NCBI RefSeq assembly: GCF_041431415.1
Contig: NZ_CP107845.1
Location: forward strand, 6,510,001-6,574,000
Direction: 5' to 3'
Length of the DNA stretch: 64,000 bases
From: Streptomyces sp. NBC_00513
Lineage (GTDB): Bacteria; Actinomycetota; Actinomycetes; Streptomycetales; Streptomycetaceae
This document shows positions 44,261 to 52,709 of the stretch, one piece after another. A model generated the notes under the pieces. That model saw only the letters and a program-made list of their open reading frames with translations, ran no database searches and was not told where the DNA came from. Every line of letters starts with the position of its first letter. Positions within the stretch are counted from its first letter, which is position 1. The translations under genes and the position numbers were made by a program.

Positions 44261-44737
44261 CTACCGCCAGCCGTACCGCTCGCGCAGCCGCTGCACCACC
44301 AGCTGGAAGCGGCCCCGGTCCAACGCGCACGCCTCGCGCCGCATGCCCGACTCGTGCACCCTCAGCACCCGATCCACCGCCACCCAGGACTCCCGCCCCG
44401 CGCCGTCCCACGGCCCGGTCCCGATCGGCACCCACTCCCGGTCGTGATCGTGCCGCTTGCTGGACAACTGCACGGCCAGCAGCGTGCTCCCGCCCGCCTC
44501 CCGGGCGACCACCAACACCGGCCGGTCCTTGCCCCGCCCGTCGTTCTCCTCGTACGGGACCCAGGTCCACACGATCTCGCCGGGATCCGGATCGCCGTCC
44601 TTGTCCGGCGCGTACTCGGTGCGCACCGGGCCGATGGCGCGCGGATCCGCCTCGCTGGTCGCGGTGACGCCGTCACGCCCGGGCTGCTCGACGTGACCGT
44701 TGCCGTGGTCGTTGCTCTGGTGGGAAAGTGCCGTCAT
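44261..44737 (-). CDS. PemK/MazF-family growth-inhibitor-type protein without antitoxin
   Basis: A 158-aa protein. The first 50 residues are polar and disordered-looking; the PemK/MazF core starts with GEIVWTWVPYEENDGRGKDR and continues PVLVVAREAGGSTLLAVQLS and WVAVDRVLRVHESG. MazF proteins are sequence-specific RNases. This chain keeps the GxVVWVxFP-like start and the RPVLVV core, but the insertion and the lack of any antitoxin gene argue against a classic toxin pair. Its ATG overlaps the amidase stop (ATGA), so the two are coupled. Confidence 0.8.
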   Translation of the reverse strand: MTALSHQSNDHGNGHVEQPGRDGVTATSEADPRAIGPVRTEYAPDKDGDPDPGEIVWTWVPYEENDGRGKDRPVLVVAREAGGSTLLAVQLSSKRHDHDREWVPIGTGPWDGAGRESWVAVDRVLRVHESGMRREACALDRGRFQLVVQRLRERYGWR

Positions 44738-46176
44738 TCCGGTGAGGTTACTGGTTCCGGCCACTTCGAGGCCCAGTCCTCGGCCGCCTCGACCTGGGCC
44801 GCCAGGGAGAGCAGCAGGGGCTCCGCGTGGGCGGGACCCAGCAGTTGGGCGCCCAGGGGCAGACCGTCCGGGGTGAACCCGGCCGGGATGTTGACACCCG
44901 GCCAACCGAGGACGTTCCACGTCCAGGCGTACGGGCACGCCGCGATCATCGCCCGGTCCGTCGCCAGCGCCCCCAGACCCGCGAGGGCGCCGATCCGCAA
45001 CGGCGGGGTGGCCGTGGTCGGGGTCAGCACGACGTCGAAGCGGTGGAAGATCTCCCCGACCCGGCGTTGCAGCACGGCTTCCGCCCGGCGGGAGACGCGC
45101 AGGGGCACACCGCCCAGGATCCGCCCCGTACGAACGGCCTCGTGGGTGCGCGGGTCCAGCAGCGAGGAGTCCGGTACGCGGGCCGCCAGATCCCGTACGC
45201 CGCCGGTCGCGCGGGGTGCGAAGGTCAGGCCGATCGGGCCGTAGCGGGGATCCTCCTCGACGACTTCGTGCCCCAGTGACTCCAACCGTGCGGCAAGCCG
45301 TTCCACCGCCGAACGCACCACGGGGTCCAGGGACTTCGCCGTGGCGGTGAACGCCATGGCGAACGACAGGGCGATCCGAAGGCGGCGCGGTGTGCGCCGG
45401 GCCGCGTCGACGGCCGAGATGCGCGCCGGGCTGTGCAGGTCTCCGGCGTGCTGCCCGCTCGCCGCGTCGAGCAACAGCGCCGCGTCGCCCACGGTGCGGG
45501 CCAACACGCCGTTGACCGTCAGCCCGTTGAAGGACTCGGGTTCCGGCCAGGTGGAGATGCGCCCCCGTTGCGGCTTCACGCCGACCAGGTGGGTCCACGC
45601 CGCGGGGATGCGGACCGAGCCCGCCCCGTCGGAGCCGAGCGCCGCCGGGACGAGTCCCGCGGCGACCGCGGCCGCCGAGCCGCCCGAGGAACCACCGGGC
45701 GTGTAGGCGGTGTTCCACGGGTTGCGGGTGTCACCGAACGCGTGCCCCTCGGTGAACGGCCACTGGCCCAACTCCGGAGTCTGGGTCTTGCCGACGATGA
45801 TCGCGCCGGCCGCGCGCAGTCTGCGTACGGCCTCGCAGTCGGCGTGCTTGGGCGGGAAGGTTCCCGCGCTGCCGAAGGCGGTCGGTTCCCCGGCGACGTC
45901 CATGTCGTCCTTGACGGCGATCGGCACCCCGAGCAGCGGGAGTCGCTCGCCGGCCGCCAGCCGTCGGTCCGCGTCGTCCGCCTCCGCGAGCGCGGCCTCG
46001 ATCCGTACGACACGGAACGCGTTGAGGGCGGGCTGGGCGGCCGCGATCCGCTCCAGGGTCCGCTCCGTCAACACGCGTGCGGTGACGCTGCCTTCGGCGA
46101 GCGCGCTCACCGTGTCCGACAACCCCGCGGAGACCCGCGGGGCCGAGCCAACCGAATCCAGCGATGACGCCGACAT
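44734..46176 (-). CDS. Amidase (amidase signature family)
   Basis: A 480-aa serine hydrolase of the amidase signature family. The catalytic Lys lies in [20 protein letters not shown], and the Ser-cis-Ser pair in [20 protein letters not shown] followed by [15 protein letters not shown]-terminal [17 protein letters not shown] and [20 protein letters not shown] are also typical. Substrates range from aliphatic amides to Glu-tRNA; the absence of gatB/gatC excludes GatA function here. A 12-bp palindrome lies 13 bases upstream of the start, and a PemK-like gene is coupled downstream. Confidence 0.92.
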   Translation of the reverse strand: MSASSLDSVGSAPRVSAGLSDTVSALAEGSVTARVLTERTLERIAAAQPALNAFRVVRIEAALAEADDADRRLAAGERLPLLGVPIAVKDDMDVAGEPTAFGSAGTFPPKHADCEAVRRLRAAGAIIVGKTQTPELGQWPFTEGHAFGDTRNPWNTAYTPGGSSGGSAAAVAAGLVPAALGSDGAGSVRIPAAWTHLVGVKPQRGRISTWPEPESFNGLTVNGVLARTVGDAALLLDAASGQHAGDLHSPARISAVDAARRTPRRLRIALSFAMAFTATAKSLDPVVRSAVERLAARLESLGHEVVEEDPRYGPIGLTFAPRATGGVRDLAARVPDSSLLDPRTHEAVRTGRILGGVPLRVSRRAEAVLQRRVGEIFHRFDVVLTPTTATPPLRIGALAGLGALATDRAMIAACPYAWTWNVLGWPGVNIPAGFTPDGLPLGAQLLGPAHAEPLLLSLAAQVEAAEDWASKWPEPVTSPE

Positions 46177-46189
46177 CGGACCTCCCCCT

Positions 46190-46201
46190 TACCGATCGGT
46201 A
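46190..46201. promoter_or_regulatory. 12-bp perfect palindrome upstream of the amidase gene
   Basis: TACCGATCGGTA is a perfect palindrome 13 bases before the amidase start codon, a position fit for a repressor. The core TTACCGATCGGT is also found at 19927-19938. TetR-type regulators commonly bind such sequences. No tetR gene is adjacent. Confidence 0.6.
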
Positions 46202-46307
46202 GGAACGACGGTAACGGGGAGGACCGGAGAGTCGCCAGACCCAGCCCTGCGAGGAACTCGTGAACCGCGGGCCGTGTGAACACTGGCGGTGCCCGGCAGG
46301 GCCGTCG

Positions 46308-47570
46308 TCAACGGACGCCGCGGATGGGTTTCACCGCGAGAGCGCCCGCCACGGCCAGGACTGCGGCGACGACGAACAGCGCGGTGTAGCCCCCGCTGAG
46401 CGAGACGATCACCGAGGCGATGAAGGGCGCGATGATCTGCGGCCCCGCGTTGGCGATGTTGAGCACGCCCATGTCCCGGGCCGCGTCCTCGGCCTTGGGA
46501 AGCACCATCGTCACGAGCGCCGTGTCCACGGCCATGTAAGAGCCGAAGGCGAGCCCGTTGACCGCGGAGAAGACCAGCATCGCCGTCCAACTGGTGGAGA
46601 CGGCCGGAATCACCAGGGCGAGCGCGGACAGCAGCGCGGACGCGCCGACGAACAGCTTGCGGCGGTCGAACCGGTCGGACAGCCAACCGCCGAGCACCGT
46701 CGAGACGACCATGGCCACACTGGTCAACGGCATCATCACGGCCACCGCCGCCTCCGGTTTCATCCCGTCGGGCAGCACGGTGTGGTCCTGGAGGATGTAC
46801 AACTGGCAGCCGCTCACGGCGAAGTAGCCCAGCACGAGCAGTGCCCGTCCGATGAACGCCCATCGGAAGTCGTGGTCGCCGAGCGCGCTCGCGAAGGCGG
46901 CGAGCTGGGCCCGGACCGGCAGCGGGGCGCGGGCCGGCAGTCGTTCCTCCCGGGCGCAGGCCGTGAACAGCACCGCGGCCCCCGCGACGATCGCGCCGAA
47001 CACGAGGTATCCGGTGCGGTAGTCCTCGGAGAAGGTGGCGCCGAGCAGGGCGCCGAGGGTGGATCCGAAGGGCAGTCCGAGGCCGACGGCGGCGGAGGCC
47101 TTGCCGCGGGCGGTCACGGGGATCCGGTCGGGGACCACGGAGGTGATGGCCGCCTGGTAGACGTTCATGACGGCCTGGCCGAGGCACCAGGCGATCGTGA
47201 TCAGCAGGATCGTGTCGGCGAACCCCAGCAGGAACATGGCCGGGAGCGCGGCGAGTCCACCGCCCAGGATCCACGGATCGCGCCGTCCGCTGCGGTCGGA
47301 CAGGGCGCCCGCGACCGGATTGAAGATCGTCGCGAAGACGGCCGAGACCCCCGCGATCAGGCCGAAGTTGGCGACCTTGTGCACGGGGTCGATGTGCTCC
47401 ACCTGGAGGGCGAGCAGGATGCCAGCCACGCCGATGTACAGGGAGTACATGGCGGTGTTGCCGACGAGCAGGAGCGGGAGCAAGCCGCGACCGGGGCCGG
47501 ACTTCGCGGGTCTCTCGGACGCGTCGGGGGTGGCGCCGGCGGTGCCGGTGCCGGGGGAGGAAAGGGCCAC
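46308..47570 (-). CDS. MFS transporter
   Basis: A 420-aa transporter with 12 predicted membrane spans. The family loop between spans 2 and 3 is visible (NPVAGALSDRSGRRDPWILG), and again between spans 8 and 9 (GGWLSDRFDRRKLFVGASAL). The GTG start is backed by an excellent AGGAGG six bases upstream. The longer upstream frame is Arg/Pro noise. It resembles sugar/cation-type MFS carriers, and the divergent LacI gene makes a carbohydrate substrate plausible (inference). A perfect 8-bp inverted repeat lies in the 271-bp shared gap. Confidence 0.9.
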   Translation of the reverse strand: MALSSPGTGTAGATPDASERPAKSGPGRGLLPLLLVGNTAMYSLYIGVAGILLALQVEHIDPVHKVANFGLIAGVSAVFATIFNPVAGALSDRSGRRDPWILGGGLAALPAMFLLGFADTILLITIAWCLGQAVMNVYQAAITSVVPDRIPVTARGKASAAVGLGLPFGSTLGALLGATFSEDYRTGYLVFGAIVAGAAVLFTACAREERLPARAPLPVRAQLAAFASALGDHDFRWAFIGRALLVLGYFAVSGCQLYILQDHTVLPDGMKPEAAVAVMMPLTSVAMVVSTVLGGWLSDRFDRRKLFVGASALLSALALVIPAVSTSWTAMLVFSAVNGLAFGSYMAVDTALVTMVLPKAEDAARDMGVLNIANAGPQIIAPFIASVIVSLSGGYTALFVVAAVLAVAGALAVKPIRGVR

Positions 47571-47742
47571 GGTGCCCTCCTGGGCGGTGTCTGCGTGCGG
47601 CTGACGGGGGATGCGGAGGGATCGGGGGGAGGTGCGGGTGCGCGCCGCCCTGCCGCGGTGGCGGGGTGCGACGGGACGCGCCAGGGCGGCGGCACGGCTG
47701 GACACGCGGGCCCACACGCCGTCGATCGGGGTGTGACAGCGG

Positions 47743-47771
47743 GGTTACACGTGTCAATGAATCGTGTAACC
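47743..47771. promoter_or_regulatory. Inverted repeat operator between MFS and LacI genes
   Basis: GGTTACAC (47743-47750) and GTGTAACC (47764-47771) are perfectly complementary with 13 bases between them. The repeat lies 70 bases before the lacI-type start and 172 bases before the MFS start. It is a good candidate for the LacI protein's operator. Confidence 0.65.
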
Positions 47772-47841
47772 ACTGTGTAGCACCCGTTTCCGGCCATCCG
47801 CCAGCCCCCGGACGCAACCGGTCTGGAAAGATGCGACGGCA

Positions 47842-48939
47842 ATGTCTCAGTCATCGAAACCGGCGAGGTCGCCGAAGCCGCCCAACCCGGCGCCCGCGGC
47901 CCCCTCGTCCACCACGCCGCCCCCCGCGCCGGCGCCCACCCCCGGGCCCGTACCGGACCCCGTGCCGACCAGCGCCGATGTCGCCCGCCTCGCGGGCGTC
48001 TCGCGCGCGACGGTCTCGTACGTACTGAACAACGCGGAAGCCGTGCGCATCAGCGAACCCACCCGGCGCAAGGTCCGCGCGGCCGCCGAGGAACTCGGCT
48101 ACGTCCCGCACGCCGCCGCCCGCAGCCTGCGCGCCGGACACACCCGGATCGTCCTGCTGCCCACCGCCCACGTGCCGATCGGCCCGCTGTACAGCACCTT
48201 CCTCAACGAACTCCAGTGGGCCCTGCGCCGCCTCGACTACACCGTCGTCCAATACGGCAGCCTCGGCCTCGGCGGGGACGAGGCCGCCCGCGCCTGGGCC
48301 GAACTGCGACCCGTCGCGGTGATCTCGCTCGGGGAGATCACCCTGTCCGCGCGCAACGTCGCCACCCTCAAGCGGGCCGGGGCCCGCGCGGTGATCACGC
48401 TCGGCCCGGTCGGCGTGCCCGGCGCGCACGCGCTGGTGATGGACCAGGCGGAGGTCGGGGTCCGGGCCGCATCCCACCTGGTGGAGCGCGGCCGGCGCCG
48501 GATCGGTGTGATCGTCCCCGAGGAGAGCGGCCTGGAACTGTTCTCCACACCCCGGCTGGCCGGGGCCCGCTCGGTGGCCGGCGCCGAGATCGAGGCGCTG
48601 ACGATGGCGTACACCGAGGAGTCGGCCGGGGCGCTCGCCGCCCGCTGGGCAACGCTCGGGCTGGACGCGGTCTTCGCTTACAACGACGAGTACGCGATGT
48701 TGCTGATGAGGGCCTTGCAGGACGCGGGGCTGCGCGTCCCCGAGGACGTGGCCGTCATGGGCGCCGACGACCTGCTGATCGGGCGACTGTTGCGGCCGAG
48801 GCTGAGCACCGTGGCACTCGAACTGCCGACGGGGGACCACCTGGCGTCCCTGGTGGACGCGGCGGTACGGGAACCGGCCGAGATCTCGGAGCGGCACGAC
48901 CTGATGGCAGCGACGGCCGTCCACCGCGAGTCCACCTGA
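47842..48939 (+). CDS. LacI family transcriptional regulator
   Basis: A 365-aa repressor. The helix-turn-helix TSADVARLAGVSRATVSYVL with hinge-helix sequence YVPHAAARSLRAG is preceded by an unusual 42-residue Pro/Ala/Ser-rich extension. The effector domain follows from about residue 100 (TRIVLLPTAHVPIGPLYSTF, LVERGRRRIGVIVPEESGLE, DAVFAYNDEYAMLLMRALQD, VPEDVAVMGADDLLIGRLLR). It is divergent from an MFS transporter gene, its likely target. The frame is open from the ATG at 47842; a start closer to the HTH is possible. Confidence 0.92.
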   Translation: MSQSSKPARSPKPPNPAPAAPSSTTPPPAPAPTPGPVPDPVPTSADVARLAGVSRATVSYVLNNAEAVRISEPTRRKVRAAAEELGYVPHAAARSLRAGHTRIVLLPTAHVPIGPLYSTFLNELQWALRRLDYTVVQYGSLGLGGDEAARAWAELRPVAVISLGEITLSARNVATLKRAGARAVITLGPVGVPGAHALVMDQAEVGVRAASHLVERGRRRIGVIVPEESGLELFSTPRLAGARSVAGAEIEALTMAYTEESAGALAARWATLGLDAVFAYNDEYAMLLMRALQDAGLRVPEDVAVMGADDLLIGRLLRPRLSTVALELPTGDHLASLVDAAVREPAEISERHDLMAATAVHREST

Positions 48940-49230
48940 CACGGCGACCCCGCGATCCTCGATCCCCCGATCCCCCGATCCCGCCGGTCCGCGGGTCGGG
49001 ACCCGGGGGCCCGCGGCTCGGCGGCCCCTGGTTCCCGGCGCGGCGCGGTCCGGGATCGAGCCGGCTCGGGCCCCGGCACGGGCGCGCGGACCCGGGGAAC
49101 CGTTGACAGGCGGTGATCGCCGGACGGAGACTGCGGGCGCGCCCCACCGGGCGCACCCGGCGTCGCGGGCCGGTGCCCACACCGGCGCCGTCGCGGCGCC
49201 GCCCGTACGGATCCGCCCAGGAGAGACCCC

Positions 49231-50430
49231 ATGAGCATCCGCACCGTCCGCGACGTGTACGTCGTCGACGCCGTCCGCACGCCGATCGGCAAGTTCGGCG
49301 GGGCCCTGGCCGGGGTCCGGCCGGACGACCTGGCCGCCCACGTGGTGCGCGCGCTGGTGGACCGCACGCCCGACCTCGACCCGGCCCGCATCGACGACGT
49401 CGTGTTCGGCGACGCCAACGGCGCGGGCGAGGACAACCGGGACGTCGCTCGGATGGCGGTGCTCCTCGCCGGGCTGCCCGTCACCGTTCCCGGTGTGACG
49501 GTCAACCGACTGTGCGGCTCCGGTCTCGAAGCCGTGATCCAGGCCGCCCGGGCCATCGCGCTCGGGGACGCGTCCGTCGCCATCGCCGGCGGCGTGGAGT
49601 CGATGAGCCGCGCCCCCTGGGTGGTGCAGAAGCCGGAGCGGGCCTTCCCCGCCGGACACCAGCAGATGTGGTCCACCACGCTCGGCTGGCGGATGACGAA
49701 CCCGCGCATGCCGGCCGAGTGGACCGGCTCGCTCGGCGAGGGTGCCGAACTCATCGCCGAGAAGCACGGGATCACGCGCGAGGCGCAGGACCTCTTCGCC
49801 CTGGACAGCCACCGCAAGGCCGCCGCCGCCTGGGCCTCGGGGCTCTACGCCGACGAGGTCGTCCCGTACCCGGGCGCCGATCTGGTCCGGGACGAGTCGA
49901 TCCGGGAGGGCTCCACGCCCGAGGCGCTGGCCCGGCTGAAGCCGGCGTTCCGTTCGGACGGCTCCGGGACCGTCACCGCCGCGAACGCCTCCCCCCTGAA
50001 CGACGGCGCCGCCGCGCTGCTGCTGACCGACGAGGAAGGGCTGGCGGCCACCGGCAGGGAGCCACTGGCCCGGATCAGCGCGTCCGCCGTCACCGGCATC
50101 GAGCCCCAGTTGTTCGGCCTGGGGCCGGTGGACGCGGTGGCGCGGGCGCTGTCGAAGGCCGGCCGCGACCTGTCCGACCTCACCGCCTTCGAGCTGAACG
50201 AGGCTTTCGCCGCCCAGGCGTTGGGCTGCCTGGCTGCCTGGCCGGAACTGGACCCGACGAAGGTCAACCCGCGCGGTGGAGCCATCGCGATCGGCCACCC
50301 GCTCGGGGCCTCGGGGGCGCGACTGGCGGGTTCGGTCGCCCACCAACTCGCGGCGGCCGGCTCGGGAACCGGTGTGGCGGCGCTGTGCATCGGCGTCGGA
50401 CAGGGCATCGCGCTGGTCCTGGAGCGCTGA
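49231..50430 (+). CDS. Thiolase (acetyl-CoA acyltransferase / 3-oxoadipyl-CoA type)
   Basis: A 399-aa thiolase. The acylated Cys is in TVNRLCGSGLEAVIQAARA, preceded by FGDANGAGEDNRDVARMAVL. The conserved GGAIAIGHPLGASGARLAG carries the active-site His, and CIGVGQGIALVLE the second Cys. FELNEAFAAQALGCLA is also typical. It cleaves or forms beta-ketoacyl-CoA. The N-terminus resembles 3-oxoadipyl-CoA thiolases of aromatic degradation, but no other pca gene is present, so the pathway is open. A GGAGAG ribosome binding site precedes the ATG. Confidence 0.93.
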   Translation: MSIRTVRDVYVVDAVRTPIGKFGGALAGVRPDDLAAHVVRALVDRTPDLDPARIDDVVFGDANGAGEDNRDVARMAVLLAGLPVTVPGVTVNRLCGSGLEAVIQAARAIALGDASVAIAGGVESMSRAPWVVQKPERAFPAGHQQMWSTTLGWRMTNPRMPAEWTGSLGEGAELIAEKHGITREAQDLFALDSHRKAAAAWASGLYADEVVPYPGADLVRDESIREGSTPEALARLKPAFRSDGSGTVTAANASPLNDGAAALLLTDEEGLAATGREPLARISASAVTGIEPQLFGLGPVDAVARALSKAGRDLSDLTAFELNEAFAAQALGCLAAWPELDPTKVNPRGGAIAIGHPLGASGARLAGSVAHQLAAAGSGTGVAALCIGVGQGIALVLER

Positions 50431-50446
50431 ACCGGCGGTCGTGGGC

Positions 50447-50487
50447 GGGTGCTCATGAGGGCGGGTGCTCATGAGTGGGTGCTCATG
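50447..50487. repeat. Three copies of GGGTGCTCATG
   Basis: GGGTGCTCATG occurs at 50447, 50463 and 50477, directly after the thiolase stop. The first two copies belong to an exact 15-base repeat (GCGGGTGCTCATGAG). Confidence 0.85.
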
Positions 50488-50576
50488 CGTGGGTGGCCGG
50501 AAGGCGTGAGGTCGGGAAGGCGAGCGGGAGCGCCACCGCCGTCTCGATCATTTCCGGTCACCCGGCCCGTCAACTG

Positions 50577-50599
50577 CCCAATAACTGAACAGAATTGGG
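50577..50599. promoter_or_regulatory. Inverted repeat upstream of the aldehyde dehydrogenase gene
   Basis: CCCAAT (50577-50582) and ATTGGG (50594-50599) form an inverted repeat with an 11-base spacer, in a locally AT-richer stretch 74 bases before the aldehyde dehydrogenase start. It could be an operator; no regulator gene is adjacent. Confidence 0.45.
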
Positions 50600-50672
50600 T
50601 CTGCCGGTCTGACACGATGGCGCGTGCTGCCGCCCCCCGCCCCGTTCCTTCCCCACCCGGAGGCCCCGCGCC

Positions 50673-52112
50673 ATGCCGCTCCTCGATCCGACGCTCCGGC
50701 AGGACGGACCCACCCTGACCGGGGGAACCGCCCCGATCGTCGAACCCGCGACCGGACGTACCCTCGCCACGCTGGACCTCGCCGCGCCCGCCGACGTGGC
50801 GGAGGGCGCCGTGCGTGCCCGGGCCGCGCAGTCCGATTGGGCGCGGGCCACCCACCTGGAGCGGTCGGCGGTATTGCGCCGCGCCGGGGACCTGTTCACG
50901 ACCCACGCGCAGGAGCTGAGGGACTGGCTGGTGCGGGAGTCCGGTTCGATACCGGGCAAGGCCGATTTCGAGCTGCACGTCGCCGCCCAGGAGTGCTACG
51001 AGGCCGCAGCGCTGGCCTCGCGACCGGCCGGCCAGGTGCTGCCGAGCGAGGCGCCCCGGCTCTCCTTCACCCGACGGGTGCCGGCGGGGGTGGTCGGGGT
51101 CATCGCCCCGTTCAACGCGCCGCTGATCCTGTCGATCCGCTCGGTCGCGCCGGCGCTCGCCCTCGGCAACGCGGTCCTGCTGAAGCCGGACCGCCGGACC
51201 GCAGTCTGCGGTGGCCTCGCCCTCGCCGCGGTCTTCGCCGCCGCGGGCCTGCCCGCCGGGCTGCTGCACGTACTGCCCGGAGACGCGCGGACCGGCGCCG
51301 CGGTGGTCGAGGACCCCCGCGTCCGGGTGGTGTCGTTCACCGGCTCCACCGCCGCCGGCCGTACCGTGGGTGAACTGGCGGGACGTCATCTCAAGCGGGC
51401 GCACCTGGAGTTGGGCGGCAACTCGGCGCTCGTCGTGCTGGAGGACGCCGATGTCGAGGCGGCCGTCGCACAGGCCTCCTGGGGCTCCTTCTTCCACCAG
51501 GGCCAGATCTGCATGACCGCCGGACGGCACCTCGTCCACGCCTCGCTGTACGACGAGTACGTCGAGCGGCTCGCCGCACGGGCGGAGGAGCTGGCGGTCG
51601 GGGACCCGTACCGGGACCGGGTCCACCTGGGCCCGCTGATCGACGAGGACCAGGTCCGGCGTGTCCACGCGCTGGTCGAGGCGAGTACCGCCCAGGGCGC
51701 CAAGCTCGTCGCGGGCGGCACCCACCAGGGGCTCTTCTACCGTCCGACCGTCCTGGCGGGCGTCGCGGACGACTCGCCCGCCTACGCGGAGGAGGTCTTC
51801 GGCCCGGTGGCGCCCGTACGGTCCTTCGCGACGGAGGAGGAGGCGGTGGCGCTGGCCTCGGCGGGCCCGTACGGGCTCTCGCTGGGCATCGTCACCCGTG
51901 ACGCCGCGCACGGGCTGGAGCTGGCCGACCGCATTCCGACCGGGATCGCGCACGTCAACGACCAGACGGTGAACGACGAGGCCGTGGCGCCCTTCGGAGG
52001 CGTCGGCGCCTCGGGCACGGGAGCCAGGTTCGGCGGGGAGGCGAACCTGGACGCCTTCACCGAACTCCGCTGGACGACGGTGCGCGCCACGCCGGCGGGC
52101 CACCCGTTCTGA
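50673..52112 (+). CDS. Aldehyde dehydrogenase (benzaldehyde-dehydrogenase-like)
   Basis: A 479-aa NAD(P)-dependent aldehyde dehydrogenase. Motifs: PAGVVGVIAPFNAPLILSIR (cofactor domain, N catalytic), VRVVSFTGSTAAGRTVGELA, HLELGGNSALVVLEDADVEA (catalytic Glu), SFFHQGQICMTAGRHLVHAS (catalytic Cys), EEVFGPVAPVRSFATEEEAV and HVNDQTVNDEAVAPFGGVGA. The overall pattern resembles the XylC/vanillin/benzaldehyde dehydrogenase group, which oxidises aromatic aldehydes to acids. It could act with the thiolase upstream in catabolism of an aromatic compound, but the 242-bp gap suggests separate promoters. Confidence 0.93.
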   Translation: MPLLDPTLRQDGPTLTGGTAPIVEPATGRTLATLDLAAPADVAEGAVRARAAQSDWARATHLERSAVLRRAGDLFTTHAQELRDWLVRESGSIPGKADFELHVAAQECYEAAALASRPAGQVLPSEAPRLSFTRRVPAGVVGVIAPFNAPLILSIRSVAPALALGNAVLLKPDRRTAVCGGLALAAVFAAAGLPAGLLHVLPGDARTGAAVVEDPRVRVVSFTGSTAAGRTVGELAGRHLKRAHLELGGNSALVVLEDADVEAAVAQASWGSFFHQGQICMTAGRHLVHASLYDEYVERLAARAEELAVGDPYRDRVHLGPLIDEDQVRRVHALVEASTAQGAKLVAGGTHQGLFYRPTVLAGVADDSPAYAEEVFGPVAPVRSFATEEEAVALASAGPYGLSLGIVTRDAAHGLELADRIPTGIAHVNDQTVNDEAVAPFGGVGASGTGARFGGEANLDAFTELRWTTVRATPAGHPF

Positions 52113-52208
52113 GGCCGGTCCGACTGCCGCCGTCCTGAAGCGGGTCCGATGGTCGCCCGCCGGGGTGGGGGAGCGTTCTCGCAGATCAGCGTGGTGCGGG
52201 GGCGGGCA

Positions 52209-52234
52209 GGAATTCATGGGGCGGGCCGTTCGTT
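52209..52234 (+). promoter_or_regulatory. Sigma-R-type promoter of the thioredoxin gene
   Basis: GGAAT (52209-52213), then 18 bases, then GTT (52232-52234) matches the sigma-R consensus GGAAT-N18-GTT exactly. The start point would be near 52240 and the AGGAGG ribosome binding site follows at 52256. Thioredoxin genes are known sigma-R targets in Streptomyces, which supports the call. Confidence 0.72.
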
Positions 52235-52271
52235 CAAGCAGCACACGCACCAATCAGGAGGTTTGAACACC

Positions 52272-52667
52272 GTGGCAACCGTGGAGCTGACCAAGGAGAA
52301 CTTCGACCAGACGGTCAGCGATAACCCGTTCGTGCTGATCGACTTCTGGGCGGGCTGGTGCCGACCCTGCCTCCAGTTCGCGCCGGTCTACGAGAAGGCC
52401 TCCGAGGCGAACCCGGACCTCGTCTTCGCCAAGGTGGACACCGAGGCGCAGCAGGAGCTGGCCGGAGCCTTCGAGATCAGCTCGATCCCGACGCTGATGA
52501 TCGTCCGGGACCAGGTGGCGATCTTCGCCCAGCCCGGCGCGCTGCCGGAGGCGGCGCTGACCGACCTCATCGCGCAGGCCCGCGCCCTCGACATGGACGA
52601 GGTCAGGGCGAAGATCGCGGCCGAGCAGGCCAAGGGCGCGGGGGACTCCGGCACGCCGGAGGCCTGA
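52272..52667 (+). CDS. trxC: Thioredoxin with WCRPC active site
   Basis: A 131-aa thioredoxin: VELTKENFDQTVSDNPFVLI, the active site FWAGWCRPCLQFAPVYE, FAKVDTEAQQELAGAFEISS, the cis-proline region SIPTLMIVRDQ, and a polar 25-residue C-terminal tail. The active site has Arg instead of the usual Gly (CRPC versus CGPC), which may shift its redox potential. It reduces protein disulfides in the cytoplasm. The GTG was chosen with AGGAGG ten bases upstream; a TTG at 52263 is too close. The sigma-R promoter upstream and the remembered sigma-R target trxC (SCO0885) of S. coelicolor motivate the symbol. Confidence 0.9.
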   Translation: MATVELTKENFDQTVSDNPFVLIDFWAGWCRPCLQFAPVYEKASEANPDLVFAKVDTEAQQELAGAFEISSIPTLMIVRDQVAIFAQPGALPEAALTDLIAQARALDMDEVRAKIAAEQAKGAGDSGTPEA

Positions 52668-52709
52668 GATTGTCACCACCGCCCCCGGCCTGCGGTGACA
52701 CTGGTCCGT

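Noticed and set aside
44261..44737. Complete type II toxin-antitoxin module
   Set aside because: Only the PemK/MazF-like half is present. The adjacent coupled gene is a 480-aa amidase and no small antitoxin frame was found.
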